From positions 96,869,501 to 96,933,500 of the forward strand of contig CP136890.1 of NCBI GenBank assembly GCA_034359265.1: a stretch of DNA of 64,000 nucleotides. The letters are read 5' to 3'. Source of the stretch: Canna indica. Taxonomy: Eukaryota > Streptophyta > Magnoliopsida > Zingiberales > Cannaceae. Positions 34,934-46,930 of the stretch are shown here, piece by piece (position 1 is the first letter of the stretch; the number at the start of each line of letters is the position of its first letter). The position numbers were made by a program, and so were the translations under genes. Below the pieces are notes generated by a model. The model did not search any database and was not told the origin of the DNA. It saw only the letters and a list, made by a program, of their open reading frames with translations.

Positions 34934-35611
34934 TCCCTCATCTAACTCCTTTAATCTCTCTTACAGATTTAATTGAGCATTTCTAGAAGTGATTTGAGCA
35001 TTCAAAAAGAATTAATTATTGTGCCATGTTCTTCCGTCAACATCCTTCTCAAACGCCCATTTCTGTTCCTCAACTCTGCTGTGATTCAAGTTCATCTACC
35101 GATCGAGTTGAAGGCTTGAAGGCTTGGGAAAAAGAGCATTCATCATTCTTTCAATTCTTAGCTCTTTTTCTTTGTATTTGAAAATTTATTTCAAATCTAT
35201 TTTATTTGTAATAGCTTGCTAGGTGTGCTAGAGTAACACTTAGGGTTAGGCTTTGTAGAATTATATTTTGCCTAGGTGAATAGGTTTGAAGAGTTCTCAA
35301 AGAGGTGAGAATTATGTCCTCAATTGTATTCAAAGGGAAACTCAAGTTCTACAAAGTAGTTGGTTAAAAATCCTTGGAGTTGAGCCAAGGTAGTGGAGTA
35401 GGCAGTTAGCCGAACCACTATAAATTCGTGTGTTTGCATTGGCAGCTTAATTGTGTTTATTGCTTTATCTTTTATTGCTTCCCCATTTAGTCATTCATTC
35501 GTAAATTGCCTAAGTAATCTAAGAAACGAATAAAATCAGAAATATATAATAAAATTAGATAACACACTATTTACCCCCCCTTCTAGTGTGGCCATTTCGT
35601 ACAATATAAAG

Positions 35612-37982
35612 TTCACTAGATATGCTCTGTCTATGTGGAATTGAAATTGTCTTGGTATGCTTGAGAATGTGCTTTCTGAAACTGTTGATAAAATTTCGGC
35701 TCTTGAAATGTCTTACGCGATGAATGGTTTGGATGTAAATGATGAATACAATTAGCATATGTTGTATAATATGGCTTCGGCTATTAGGAGGCAAATCAAT
35801 TTAAAATGGTTGGCAAAATCCAAACAATAATGGATTTCTATGGGTGATCTCAATTCTGCCTATTTTCATAGAATGGTTTCTATGCGAATGAGGGTGAACA
35901 AAATTACCTCGCTTTCCATTGCTCCTAATTTAGTTTTATCTGATGATTCTTCATTTTTGCATGCATTTGCTGATGCTTATAAATTGCTATGGTATGAGGA
36001 GTTGTCTGCTAGTTTTTTGGATATTTCTAATTCTGTTTTCGTTCCTGCTGTTGATGATGTATGTGTTGTTGACCTTGTCAAGCCGTTCTCGGCTGATGAA
36101 GTCTGGGGTGATTAGTTCTCTACCTAATGGTAAATCGCCTGGGATAGAGGTTTTACTAGTGAATTCTATAAATATTATTGGGGGATTATCAAAGCTTCTT
36201 ATTTAAGTTGTTTGGATAATTTCTTTGAGTCGGCTTTCCTTCCGTTTGAGTGGAATCAGACTATGTTAACATTTATCCCCAAGAAGGCTAATCCTTCGAC
36301 CATTCGTGAGTTTAGGCCTAGAGCTTTATGCAATCTCAATTATAGAATCCTATGCTAAGTTGTTGGCAAACCGTATTCAAGCTATGGTCCCTAAGCTTGT
36401 TTCAAATTCCCAATCTGCCTTCATCAAATGCAGGAGTATCCATGACAATATTTTTTTGGCTCAGGAAATATCTCACTCCATGTTTGGGTCTAAGGCTAAG
36501 AATCCAGTAGTCATGATCAAACTAGACCTAGAGAAGACCTATGATAAACTGTCATGGAAGGCCATTTTATCGATGCTTTTTGCCTTTAAATTCCCTCCAA
36601 AATTTATTCAATGGGTATCCTCTTGTTTATCCACTGCAACCTTCACTTGTTTGGTCAATAACAAACTGTCCCTTTTTTTAAGTCTTATAGAGGGGTTAGA
36701 CAAGGGAACCCTCTCTCCCCTTACCTCTATGTGTTGATTGCTCAGGCCTTGACCTGCTTGCTGGACAAGGCTGTTGGTTCTGTTCGGCTTAAGCCTTTCA
36801 CCAAAGGTTCGGTGAAGATCAACCACTTGATGTTCGCTAATGACATTCTTTTAACGTTTCGAGCTTCCAAAAAGGGTTTAAATACAATTAAGCAAATTTT
36901 TTAATCATATGAAAAGCTTTCTGGTCAATCCATTAATTTTAGTAAATTTGAGATCTTCTTTCCCAGGAATACCTCTCATGGGCAGATTTGCTCTATTCTT
37001 AATATACAGACAGAAAGCTTTCCATTCAAATATCTTGGCACTATGGTGGCTCCCAGAAGGCCACCTGCTGATACTCAAAAAAAATTAATTGATTAGATTC
37101 AAGCTAAACTTGCTGGCTGGAAGTCTAACTATCTTTCCCAGGCTGGGAGAATTGTTTTAATTAACTCTGTGTTAAACTCAATCCCAGTACACTCCTTGAG
37201 TGTTTCTTGGGCCTCCGCTAAATTCATTGACAAGATTGAGCAATTAATTCGATCTTTCTTGTGGACTGGTCCATCTGGCCAGAATGTTATGCATCATCTG
37301 TCCTAGGAAATTGTTACCTTTCCTAAACTTTCGGGAGGGCTTGGTATTCATGCTCTCTCTGACAAATACCTTGCTCTTCAGGCCAAAAGGGTCATGTGTT
37401 ATCTTAATCATGTTTCTTCGCCTTGGCTTGATCTGGTGGGTACCAAGTACCCAGATCTTAGGGATGGCTGGAATATTAATACTCCTTCCTCTTGGAGCTG
37501 GAAATTATTTCGATCAACTTTTGAAAAGTTCCTGCCTGGTTGCCTTCGTATGATAAATTCTGGTTACAATTCTTTGATTACTCTAGATAACTGGCGGCTT
37601 GATCTCCCTTTATGCTTAAAGCCTTCTTATTTTGATTGCAATATACTTGATGCTAATTAAATATGTTTGGAAATGGTCTATTGGGGGTAGTGTTACCGTT
37701 AAATGTGTGATGAGGTTTCTTAGAAGCCATGAGCCTCATGTTGACCCTCGGTTGGCTTGGTGAAAAGTTTCATGGAAGCTTGAGCTGGCGCCTAAGATTA
37801 AAAATTTTAGCTGGAAACTTCTCCATCTTTGCCTCCCAACATTTGAATGCTTAACAAGTCTGAACATTACTTCTTCAAATCCTCTGCTCAACCTCCTCTG
37901 AGTCCATCTCCCACCTCCTTTTTGAATGTCGCTTTAGTACGTAGCTCCATTTGGTATCTGTTGTCATTTAAGATTGGTTTTA
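35612..37982 (+). pseudogene. LINE 2 ORF2, reverse transcriptase block
   Basis: Reads ALSMWN*NCLGMLENVL (matching ALSSWNKNILGNLEV of LINE 1), WISMGDLNSAYFHRMV, SLPNGKSPG, FIPKKANPSTIREFRP, AKLLANRIQ, SAFIKCRSIHDNIFLAQE, MIKLDLEKTYDKLSWKA, and the catalytic box as HLMFANDIL (about 36828-36850), where the first of the two Asp of FADD is Asn. The zf-RVT start (APKIKNFSWKLL) follows at about 37790. Many stops and frameshifts are present. The block is cut by CACTA element 2 at 37983. Confidence 0.83.
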
Positions 37983-38002
37983 CACTACTAGAAACTTGGT
38001 CT

Positions 38003-38285
38003 TCAGCAACGGCTATCAGCAACGGCCGCTCAAGCCGTTGCTATTTGCAACGGCATTCTTACGGCCGCCCGAGCCGTTGCAGATATTTGTATCTGCAACG
38101 GCGTTCTAACGGACACCTGAGCCGTTGCGGATTATTTTAATTATCCGCAACGGCTTTCTGACGGAAAGGTGAGCCGTTGCTAATATTTTAATTATCCGCA
38201 ACGGCTTTCTAACGGACAAGTGAGCCGTTGCTGATGATAACTTATCAGCAACGGCTTTCTAACGGGCGAGTGAGCCGTTGCTGAT
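38003..38285. repeat. Left subterminal repeat array of element 2
   Basis: Same CAGCAACGGC/GCCGTTGCTG words as element 1, alternating in orientation. It ends at the TATA box (38289-38298). Confidence 0.85.
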
Positions 38286-38652
38286 AAGTTTATATAGGGC
38301 ACCGGTCGCGCCCGACCCTTCTTCCTCCCGCTGCTGCCGCCGCCGCTGCCGCTGCTGCCGCCGCCGCTGCCGCTACTGCCGACTTGTTCAGGTATGCCTC
38401 GCCGGCCGGCCGTCTCTTCCCGTTGCGACCGGCGGGAATCAATCCGACCGAAACACTATTTCTAGGGTTTCGGCCGGCGGCGGTCGGCCGATGGCCGCCG
38501 CCAGACCTTGTGCAGTGGCCGGACAGTGTGTTCGGCCACTGTACGCCGGCGCCGGAGGGTGGACTCCGGCGCCGGAATTTATAATTATATATATTTTTTA
38601 TATTGTTTTATAATTGTTAATTAATTGTTTAGATTAATTGTTTAATTTGTTA

Positions 38653-38874
38653 GATTCGGACGCGCGCTGGAATCGTCCACTTCGGACGCGCGCCGGAATC
38701 GTCCAATTCGGACTCGCGCCGGAATCGTCCAATTCGGACTCACGCTGGAATCGTCCACTTCGGACGCGCGCCGGAATCGTCCAATTCGGACTCGCGCCGG
38801 AATCATCCACTTCGGACTCGCGCCGGAATCGTCCACTTCGGACGCGCGCCGAAATCGTCCAATATGGACTCGAA
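38653..38874. repeat. 26-bp tandem repeat array in element 2
   Basis: About eight units of the same 26-bp repeat as element 1 in the opposite orientation (TTCGGACGCGCGCCGGAATC plus GTCCAC). There is one more unit than in element 1, so the copy number varies between copies. Confidence 0.9.
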
Positions 38875-39069
38875 CTGTCTCGAAATATTTAGAAAATAAT
38901 CATCCATCCGACGAGTTGGTATGTTTCACGTACGCATCGACGAATCGGATATGATTTAGCAAAACCTTAGATCCGTTCGGGAATTGTATGTTCGTGTAAA
39001 AGAAGTAGATAATCTTTTATACGACGTACAATTCTTGAATTGTCCCTGATTGGACAATTTGGGAATATA

Positions 39070-39259
39070 GTTATTTGTACTGCACTTACGTTTTTATTTT
39101 AACCGTTAACTAATTATTCTAAAATTCGGCAACATCTCTCTTGTTCTCCGATACGCGCCCACATGATATGCGTATTCGGAGAACTGTAGGGAGATGCTGT
39201 CGAAATTTAGAATAATTAGTTAACAGTTAAAATAAAAATATAAGTGCAGTACGAATAAC
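39070..39259. repeat. ~190-bp palindrome upstream of the element 2 transposase
   Basis: Colinear with the palindrome of element 1. Arms start GTTATTTGTACTGCAC and end GTGCAGTACGAATAAC. The loop sequence CACATGATATGCG is inverted relative to element 1, as expected for a stem-loop that can flip or be converted. Confidence 0.9.
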
Positions 39260-39333
39260 ATAAATCCCGAATGGAATAGGACAATCTCACCTAAAGACAT
39301 TAACCAAAGAAATTGTCATTGATTGACATAATC

Positions 39334-42300
39334 ATGTCGGCTGATCGAAGTTGGATATACCGACGTCTTGATCGTGGAGCTTTAACGAATGAGTTTCGAT
39401 TAGGCGTAACGTACTTCCTAAATTTCGCCTATTCGAATCGGAATTTCGTTAGCATGGGTGATCAAATCCGATGTCCGTGCCGCATTTGTTCAAATGGACG
39501 ATTTTTGGATCGGGAGACTGTCACTCTGCATCTATATAGCAAAGGATTTGCACCAAGATATTTTCTATGGACTTGTCACGGGGAGTCACGCGAAGTCGGG
39601 ACGTCGAGCAATCCTGTCGTTCAGACATATGGTGAATCTTCCTCTGCTGGTGCTTCTTCATCCAGTCAATGTAATTCCTATAGAACTATGATACTTGATA
39701 GTCTTGGGGGTCAATTCTGCCTGAATGATAATGTTGATCGGCCAGTTCTTCAGACATCAGTCCCACCAGATACTACAGCGGTTGATATCACAGAAGTAGG
39801 GGCTGCGGTAGAGATTGAATTACCGAATAAAGAAGCTGCAGAATTTTACGAAATGTTGAAAGCTGTCGATGAACCTTTGTATGAGAATTGTCCTAAATAC
39901 ACTAGGTTTTCAGCAATGACACAGCTCTTAAACATCAAGGCTGATTATAATATCAGCGGAGTTGCGTATGATCGGATTGCTGGATTGATTAATGGAATGT
40001 TGCCTACTGATAACAAGTTTGAGCCAACTTTTTATAAGACTAAAAATCTAATGAGAAAATTGGGGCTTGGGTACGAAAAAATACACGCGTGCCAAAATAA
40101 CTGCATTTTATATTATAAAGAAAATGTGCAGTTGGATAAATGCTCTGTATGTCAGCATCCTCGTTACAAGGAGAAGAAATCGGTCCGACAGAAAAATATC
40201 TCGTTTAAGGTGCTTCGGTATTTTCCACTAACACCGAGACTTCAAAGATTATTCATGTCGGAAAAGACAGCCCCCTACATGAGTTGGCATGCAAGAAGTC
40301 GTGATGATACAGTAATGACTCATCCATCTGACAGTGAAGCATGGAAACATTTGGATACATGTTATCCTTCATTTGCTAGGGATACTAGAAATATCATATT
40401 GGGATTGTGCACAGATGATTTTAATCCGTTTGGACATTCTGCAACTCCTTATTCAATTTGGCCAGTGCTGCTGACAGTTTATAATTTGCCACCGTCAATG
40501 TGCATGAAAGATAAATTTGTTTATCTTTCGATGATTATTCCGGGTCCTAAGGGTCCGCGAAAAGAAATTGACATATTTCTCAGACCCTTGATAGATGAAT
40601 TGAAAACATTGTGGACTGAGGGAGCTGTCACTTATGATTGTCATCGGAAGCAAAACTTTAATTTAAAGGCCGCGGTCTTGTGGACAATCAATGATTTCCC
40701 CGCGTACGGCATGTTGTCAGGTTGGAGCACTCACGGCCGACTCTCTTGCCCGTATTGTATGGAACACTCTAAATCAATCAGTCTACAGAACGGACGAAAA
40801 ATCTCATTCTTTGATTATCATCGTCGATTCCTACCGGTTAATCACCAGTATCGAAGGAATCGTAATAAATTTACTAAGGGCAGAGTCGAAAGAGATGGGC
40901 CACCACCGATGTTGTCTGGTGAACAAATGTTAGCACGTGTTTCAGCACTTCCAGATATAGTATTTGGTCGCAATGAAAGAGTGTCAGGTTTTGGCCAAAC
41001 ATACAACTGGGTGAAAAAAGTATCTTTTGGGAATTGCCCTATTGGAGTTCATTATTGATTCGACATAATTTAGATGTCATGCACATTGAAAAAAATATGT
41101 TTGATAATATTTTCAACACTTTGATGGATATTTCTGGAAAAACTAAAGATAATGTCAAAGCCCGACATGATCTGAAAATACTTTGTAAAAGACCAGAGTT
41201 GGAGTTACAAGAGGTCAACGGACGATATCTGAAACCGAAGGCCCTATATGTGTTAAATAAACAACAGATCAAAGATGTTTGTCAATGGGTAAAAGAACTC
41301 AGATTACCCGATGGATATGCTTCAAACTTATCTCGATGTGTGAACGTCGATGATTGCAAAATATCAGAGATGAAGAGCCATGATTGTCATGTATTCATGC
41401 AGAGATTACTTCCGATCGCATTTCGAGATCTTCTACCTGATAATATTTGGGGTCTGTTGGCTGAATTAAGTATGTTTTTCAGAAGCATTTGTGCAAATGT
41501 CCTTCGAGTCGAAGATATGATAACACTTGAAAATAATATTGTTGAAATCATATGCAAGCTGGAGCAGTTTTTCCCTCCTGCATTTTTTGGCTCGATTGAG
41601 CATCTACCGATACACTTGGCATACGATGCACGAGTTGGTGGCCTCGTTCAATATCGTTGGATGTACTTATTTGAAAGATACATGAATCGTCTGAAGAAAA
41701 AAGTAAAGAACACCGCAGCTGTTGAAGGATCAATATCTGAATCGTATATCATCCAAGAAATTTCAACATTTGCTCATTTTACTTTGAATCGATAGTACAG
41801 ACAAGATTTGATCGTCTTCCACGTAACGACGACGGGGGTGTTCGACATTCAGATGGGCGTTTAAATATATTTTGTCACTCTGGTCGTGCTTTTGGTTCTC
41901 GTCCATCTCGACACTTAAGCGATGAAGAGTATCATTTGGCACACTTGTATGTATTACTCAATTGTCCAGAGATTGAACAATTCATTAAAATATTTGACAT
42001 TGAGATGATGCAAAAATACTCTATTCACAACGATGAAGAATTGGAGAGATTACGGAATCGTGATTTCCCTACTTAGATTCAGACTTACAGCAAAGATCAC
42101 AGAGCTGAAATAGATGAAAGAATATTTGAGTTTGTTAGTGGACCGTCGCGACTTGTGTCGTGCTATAGCGGATATTCTGTGATATGGATTTTTATGGACT
42201 GGTGGAAGAAGTGATAGAGTTGCACTACTTCGGCTTGAAATCAGTGATCCTATTTAGATGTCATTGGTTCGATACAACAGAAAGGGGCATGAAAGTTCAT

Positions 42301-42705
42301 CCAAAATACAAACTTGTTGAGGTTAATTACAAATCGAAATTGGCAGCAAATGAGCCTTTTATATTGGCATCACAAGCCGAACAAGTATATTACGCGAAGT
42401 ATCCGGCTCGAAATAAAGATAGAGCAGATTGGCGTGTAGTCTGTAAGACAAAAGGTAGAGGAAAAATTGATCCGATAGTAGGAGAAAATGATCCTCCTGG
42501 TTTCTATCAAGAAGATGATCTTCCTGCTGTGGATCGTATTATTCCAATACTCGAGGATGCAGACACAACGTCAATTCAATTAGAAGTTGAATATGCTGAT
42601 GATGACGATCATGAAATTGAGGAAGCTGGAGATGAAGAAAATGAAGAAGAGGAAGAAGAAGAAGAAGAAGAATTCGAAGACTATTATTCAGATGATGAGG
42701 AATAA
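39334..42705 (+). pseudogene. TNPD-like transposase pseudogene of element 2
   Basis: The open frame starts at ATG 39334, and its first 570 or so residues are nearly identical to element 1. It then has a one-base loss in an A-run near 41020 and another near 41770 (ACATTTG instead of ACATTCTG). A TAG replaces the Trp codon of the PSWIQ motif near 42074. A deletion of roughly 95 bp joins SGY- to the CDMDFYGL region at about 42178. The DUF4216 part and acidic tail are then open again to 42705. At least four independent lesions make it inactive. Confidence 0.92.
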
Positions 42706-42780
42706 TTGTAAAGTATATATTTTATTAAATATATCTCTACTATTTATACAATAATCTGATTATATGTCTGTTCGACAGAT

Positions 42781-44316
42781 ATGTCTGGTCGTGGTTATCG
42801 ACGCAGGAGAGCTTCGGAGTCTCCGATCGGTGAGACTCCAGCACTTACTCATGCTGCTGATCCTCCTGTTGTTGATCCTCATGAGGATGATACTGCCGAG
42901 GCTAGTACATCCAGACGTAGGCGGCCACGCGGGCCGAACAGGTGGCAGCCTCCACCAGCCACAGAGTCACGTAGATTGATTAGCGTGATTGGGGAGCGGT
43001 AATATATCATGAATTATGAATCATTACAAATTCATTATATCATAATATAATATTAAAATTTATTTTTGTTGTGCAGGTTCGAGCAAGAAGAAGTGTCGAG
43101 GAGCATTTCTTCTACTATTCGACAATACATGCACGGGGCATGGCCTACGTGGTCTCACGTGCCTAGCGAGCACGTCGACATGTTATGGCACGAGTTTGAG
43201 GCACGTATTATTATTATTTTTTACATGCATGATGATATATTAATATTGGTACTGATATTATTATTTTGCAGGCTCGCTATACATGGGCCGAGGACCAGAG
43301 GCCCTTCATTTACGCTGCCTGGGAGGCTATTTCCCGGGCAAGGTACAACGGGCAGCTGGGGCAGGCTCGGTCCCAAGCGATGGCCCGAGCTGGGACCACT
43401 AACATCGCGGAGACTCGGGGATACGGCCCCGGTTGGATTACTCCGGATATATGGGACCAGCTCGTGGGGATATGGTCGACGGATCGATGGCAGGAGATTT
43501 CTCGGAATGCGGCTAGAAATCGCATGTCGGGGGGAGCAGCGCGTCACACCGGCGGCTCTGTTGCATTTGCAGTGCACACAAACCGTATGGTAAGTATATC
43601 TTTTAATTATATATTTTATTTGTTATTATGTGTACTAATTAATGTATTTATTTTGTAAATGTAGACGACGGTGTCGGATGACGGGACTGTCCAGCGACCC
43701 TCCCCGATGGCGGTGTTTGAGCGGACTCACCATCGAGCACATGGAACGGGGGAGTACATCCACAAACGCGCTGCATACATTATCATAATTATATATTTGT
43801 TTAAATTATTCATTATATATTTATAATTTAAGTTTTATGATAAATATTAAACAAAAAATCAAACTCGAGTAGGAGACGTACAGCCAGAGGGTGGTGCAGC
43901 GCGGGGGTACCCCCGAGGACTTTGACGCAGCATCGTGGGTCGAGGCCGCAGGTGGCTGGGACCATGGCCGCGTATATGGCTTCGCAGATAGTTGTCATGC
44001 GCGAGCCGTACTAGGGTCACTTGGGGCACCGACCCCTCCGGTCGCTGGTGAGCGGTCGTCCACCTCCAGATCCAGTTATGATCATAGTAATAGGATAAGG
44101 ACACTAGAGGAGACGGTCGCGCGTCAGACTGAGATGATGGAGCGCCAGAGTCAGATGATGGCGGATATACAAGCTATGCTATGCAACATGTCAGGTCATC
44201 CCGAAGCAGGCATCTCTTCGGCATCATCTAATCCATCGTCCTCGAGTCAGTCCACGCCGGTGTACACTCAAGCACTCCATACCCCGCCATATAATCCAGA
44301 CCATCCTCCATCGTGA
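42781..44316 (+). pseudogene. TNPA-like gene of element 2, splice site lost
   Basis: Exons equivalent to element 1 are at 42781-42998, 43077-43200, 43272-43589, 43665-43784 and 43873-44316. Coding sequence is mostly open and very similar, and the GC donor after exon 2 is shared. The donor after exon 4 reads ATTATCATAATT instead of ATTGTGGTAATT, removing the GT, so normal splicing into the last exon is unlikely. The last exon encodes a longer coiled coil (extra EMMERQSQMMADIQ) that element 3 also has, so element 1 probably lost it. Confidence 0.75.
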
Positions 44317-44619
44317 TCGTGAGATTTTTTGTTTGGATATTGAACTTGTTTAACTTATTTTGTTTGGATATTGATACTTCAATTTTGCATTTGAATTGTT
44401 TCTATACTATTGTGGATAATTATCAATATAAATATAATTGTTTTGATGTATATCTTGGTGTGTTTGTGATGTGTGAATGAATGTGTGTATGAGGTGTTTG
44501 TGATGTGTGAATGAATGTGTGTATGAGGGTATGGGTGTGTGAGTTATGTATCAGATAATGTATCGATGTATCAATGGAAATTGGAAATTTAAAATTTTTC
44601 TGTTTCCCAGTTGGCATCA

Positions 44620-44995
44620 TCAGCAACAGCGTTCCCACGGCCGTCCGTGGGAAAGCCGTTGCTAAAAGTGTATCGAAAGCCGTTGCTGATGACCTACAGC
44701 AACGGCTTAGCGACGGAGTTTTACTAACGGCGTTGCTACGGACTCAGCGGCCGTTGCTATTAATATTATCAGCAACGGCTCCGGGTCTGTGGCAAAACCG
44801 TTGCTGATAATATTTTTAGCGACGGCCCGAGCGGCCGTTGCTGATAATGTTTTGAGCGACGGCCCGAGCGACCGTTGCTGATCCGTTGCTAAGTTATCAG
44901 CAACGTGACTTTCTGTCACGGCTCTATTGCAACGGCGCGGCCGTTGCTGATGCTCTTCAGCAACGGCTCAGCAACGGCATCGGCCGTTGCTGATG
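44620..44995. repeat. Right subterminal repeat array of element 2
   Basis: Dense CAGCAACGGC/GCCGTTGCTG words up to 18 bp from the TIR, colinear with the left array of element 1. Confidence 0.85.
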
Positions 44996-45016
44996 CCCAT
45001 TTTTCTAGTAGTGTTA

Positions 45017-45726
45017 GGTTCACTGACCGATTTGATTGGGGGCTAGGTAACTGGCTCCTTCTCTCTTCTCCAACCAATGTGGGTAGACTGTATGCTCAAG
45101 CGTTCATCGCAAATACCTGTTGGTTCATCTAGCACGCAAGAAACCTGTTAGTCCATGAGGCCAGACAGCTTATCCCCTCTACTCTTGTGTCCAAAATTGT
45201 TGCCTTTACTTGTGCCTATGCACAAGCTCCATCTGAGGGAAATGTCATATCTTTCAATAACCTTAGATTATGGATTTCGCCAACACCTAATATTTTAAAA
45301 ATGAACTGTGATGCTTCGTGGGATATTTCTGCTGGTGGTACTGGTTTTATTGTCTGATCCTCGGACGGAGTCTTTCGTGGTGGAGGATCCCTCTTCTGCC
45401 AAGCAAATTCCATTTTGATTTTAGAAGCTTTGGTTGTTCGTGATGGGCTTCGATTTGCAATTGAGCATGCACTTTCAAACTTTGTGATTGAGTCTGATTC
45501 AAAAATTCTGATCTTTGCTCTTAACAACATGACTCTCATGCCTTGAAAATTTGACTCCATTATTAGAAATATCTTGGTGTTAAATGTAAATTATAATTAT
45601 TTGAAATTTGTATTTTATTTCATATCGGCAAACAAAGTTGCTCATTGGGTAGTAAATATGGTTAGAGTTTGTAAGGATCATCTTGTTTGGCCTTTTGTTC
45701 GGCCTCCTGAGCTGAAAACATTTTGA
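45017..45726 (+). pseudogene. LINE 2 ORF2, RNase H block and 3' end
   Basis: Reads DRFDWGLGNWLL, QAFIANTCWFI, ILKMNCDASWDISAGG, LEALVVRDGLRFAI and VIESDSKILIFALNN, with RNase H residues D, E and D visible, then FISANKVAHWVVNM and a stop at 45724-45726. There are in-frame stops within. Followed by an A/G-rich tail near 45770-45800. Confidence 0.8.
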
Positions 45727-45799
45727 TTTCTGATCTTGTAGGAGCCTAACTTCTCAATAAAGGTTTCTTTTTTTTAGAAAAAGAGAAGAAAAAAAAAAT

Positions 45800-46930
45800 G
45801 ACTATATCATCGTAATCTAACACCTCCAATTTTCTATTAGCACCGTATACCATAGTAAATTCCTATTAATATAAATATAATTTGTGTGTAAAATTGAAAC
45901 ACTATTTGGCCATTAATATATATTTTTTACCGATACGGAATTGATTGAACACGCAGAGGCAATTGAATGAATGAACTGAAATGAAGTAGAAATAAAGTAA
46001 AACAAAACGTGGAGAAGGAGATTGAATGTACAAAGGAAGAGCAATAAATTGGTCGCAGAGGCTCTTAAAAGGGCCCTGTACCCTGTCCTACCTGACTCCG
46101 GGTTTAATTAATTGGACCCTCGTCCTCCTTTTAATTCACTCCATGGCCTCAGTAAATGGGTAAAATAAATTTCAAAAGATGACATGTACATTTTACCTTC
46201 GCTCCCAAACACCCTCTCACGTGACCATATCCTTCCCATGCATGCATGTCCACACCACACCAGCTTTTTTTCTTTTCATACCTTGAAATTTTAATGAGCA
46301 TTATAAATATATTATATATACATGTAAATGCAGGTTCAGTGTAAAATAGACGGCCGAATTGTTGTTGATTGATATGTAACTTATCTCTTAAATAAAGCAT
46401 ATTATGTTGATGAATTTTATGGTTCACGTCTTATTCACAGTCCCGGCCCATTTCCGAGTCATCATTTTGGGCCCGCCGATGCCATCAGGATTGCCGATTC
46501 GCCGATGGAATGAAGCGTCTATATCCAAATCAATCATATCTCGTTTTTTTCGACTACATAGTTAATTATTAAGAGCGGTTTTTAATTTATTTTTAATCGG
46601 TAAAGCTTGAACTTTTGTACTTTTCCGTTATGTTTTACTTACTTTGAATGCTGAATTCATCAGAATACCAAAAATTATCCATTTGGAAATTAATGATTGA
46701 AACTCTGGCGCTGATGGGTATCCATATTCTATATTAAAATAATAATCATATCATAATAATAACCCGAAAATAAGAAGCTTTGAAAACAATAAATATGGTA
46801 AATTGCACCTTTCTCACTTTATTTTATGCTTATTACACTTACGTTTCCTTTCATCAGAACAAAAGGGTTTTATAATTAAAAAAAAAAAATCATTTAGAAA
46901 ACTAAATGTGCAATGAAGAAACTCGGGCAC
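45800..46930. other. Intergenic spacer with half of a direct-repeat pair
   Basis: No gene seen. A segment at about 46728-46830 (GATGGGTATCCATATT…GGTAAATTGCAC…CTCACTTTATT) recurs at about 47497-47575 in the same orientation on the other side of MITE copy B. This suggests a local duplication that flanks or predates the MITE. Confidence 0.5.

Larger units (their letters stand above)
26765..35606 (+). mobile_element. SIRE/Maximus-like Copia LTR (about 1.72 kb without the nested CACTA)
   Basis: Insert in LINE 2 flanked by the 5-bp repeat TAAAG (26760-26764 and 35607-35611). It begins TGTTGG and, after removing CACTA element 1 and its duplicated TGA, is about 1718 bp. It has the usual marks of long SIRE-type LTRs: GATCGATCG-type short repeats (34795-34862), a TTATAAATA box at 34925-34933, a GTGGAGTAGGC…CGAACCACTATAAA stretch near 35390-35427, and a C-run just before the end. 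No gag-pol or second LTR follows, so it is best read as a solo LTR. The end is …GTACAATA; the canonical CA lies three bases in, so the right boundary is uncertain by a few bases. Confidence 0.7.
37983..45013 (+). mobile_element. CACTA transposon element 2 (7031 bp), decayed
   Basis: Ends CACTACTAGAAA / TTTCTAGTAGTG with target duplication TTA (37980-37982 and 45014-45016). It is colinear with element 1 but in the opposite orientation. It interrupts LINE 2 between the zf-RVT and RNase H regions. Its transposase has frameshifts, a stop and a deletion, and its TNPA-like gene has lost one splice donor, so it cannot be autonomous, though its intact ends could be mobilised in trans. Confidence 0.95.
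25040..45790 (+). mobile_element. L1-type LINE retrotransposon 2, 5'-truncated and split by three insertions
   Basis: LINE sequence lies in three blocks: 25040-26764 (ORF1 remnant and endonuclease), 35607-37982 (RT and part of zf-RVT) and 45014-45790 (RNase H and 3' end). Joining the blocks restores the same domain order as LINE 1. At the first junction FATTLK and FTRYALSMWN align residue for residue with FNSMLK and ATMGALSSWN of LINE 1. The 5' end lacks the DUF4283/zinc-knuckle part. The 3' end shows A-rich sequence near 45770-45800. It is the oldest layer of the nest because it hosts an LTR and two CACTA elements. Confidence 0.88.
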
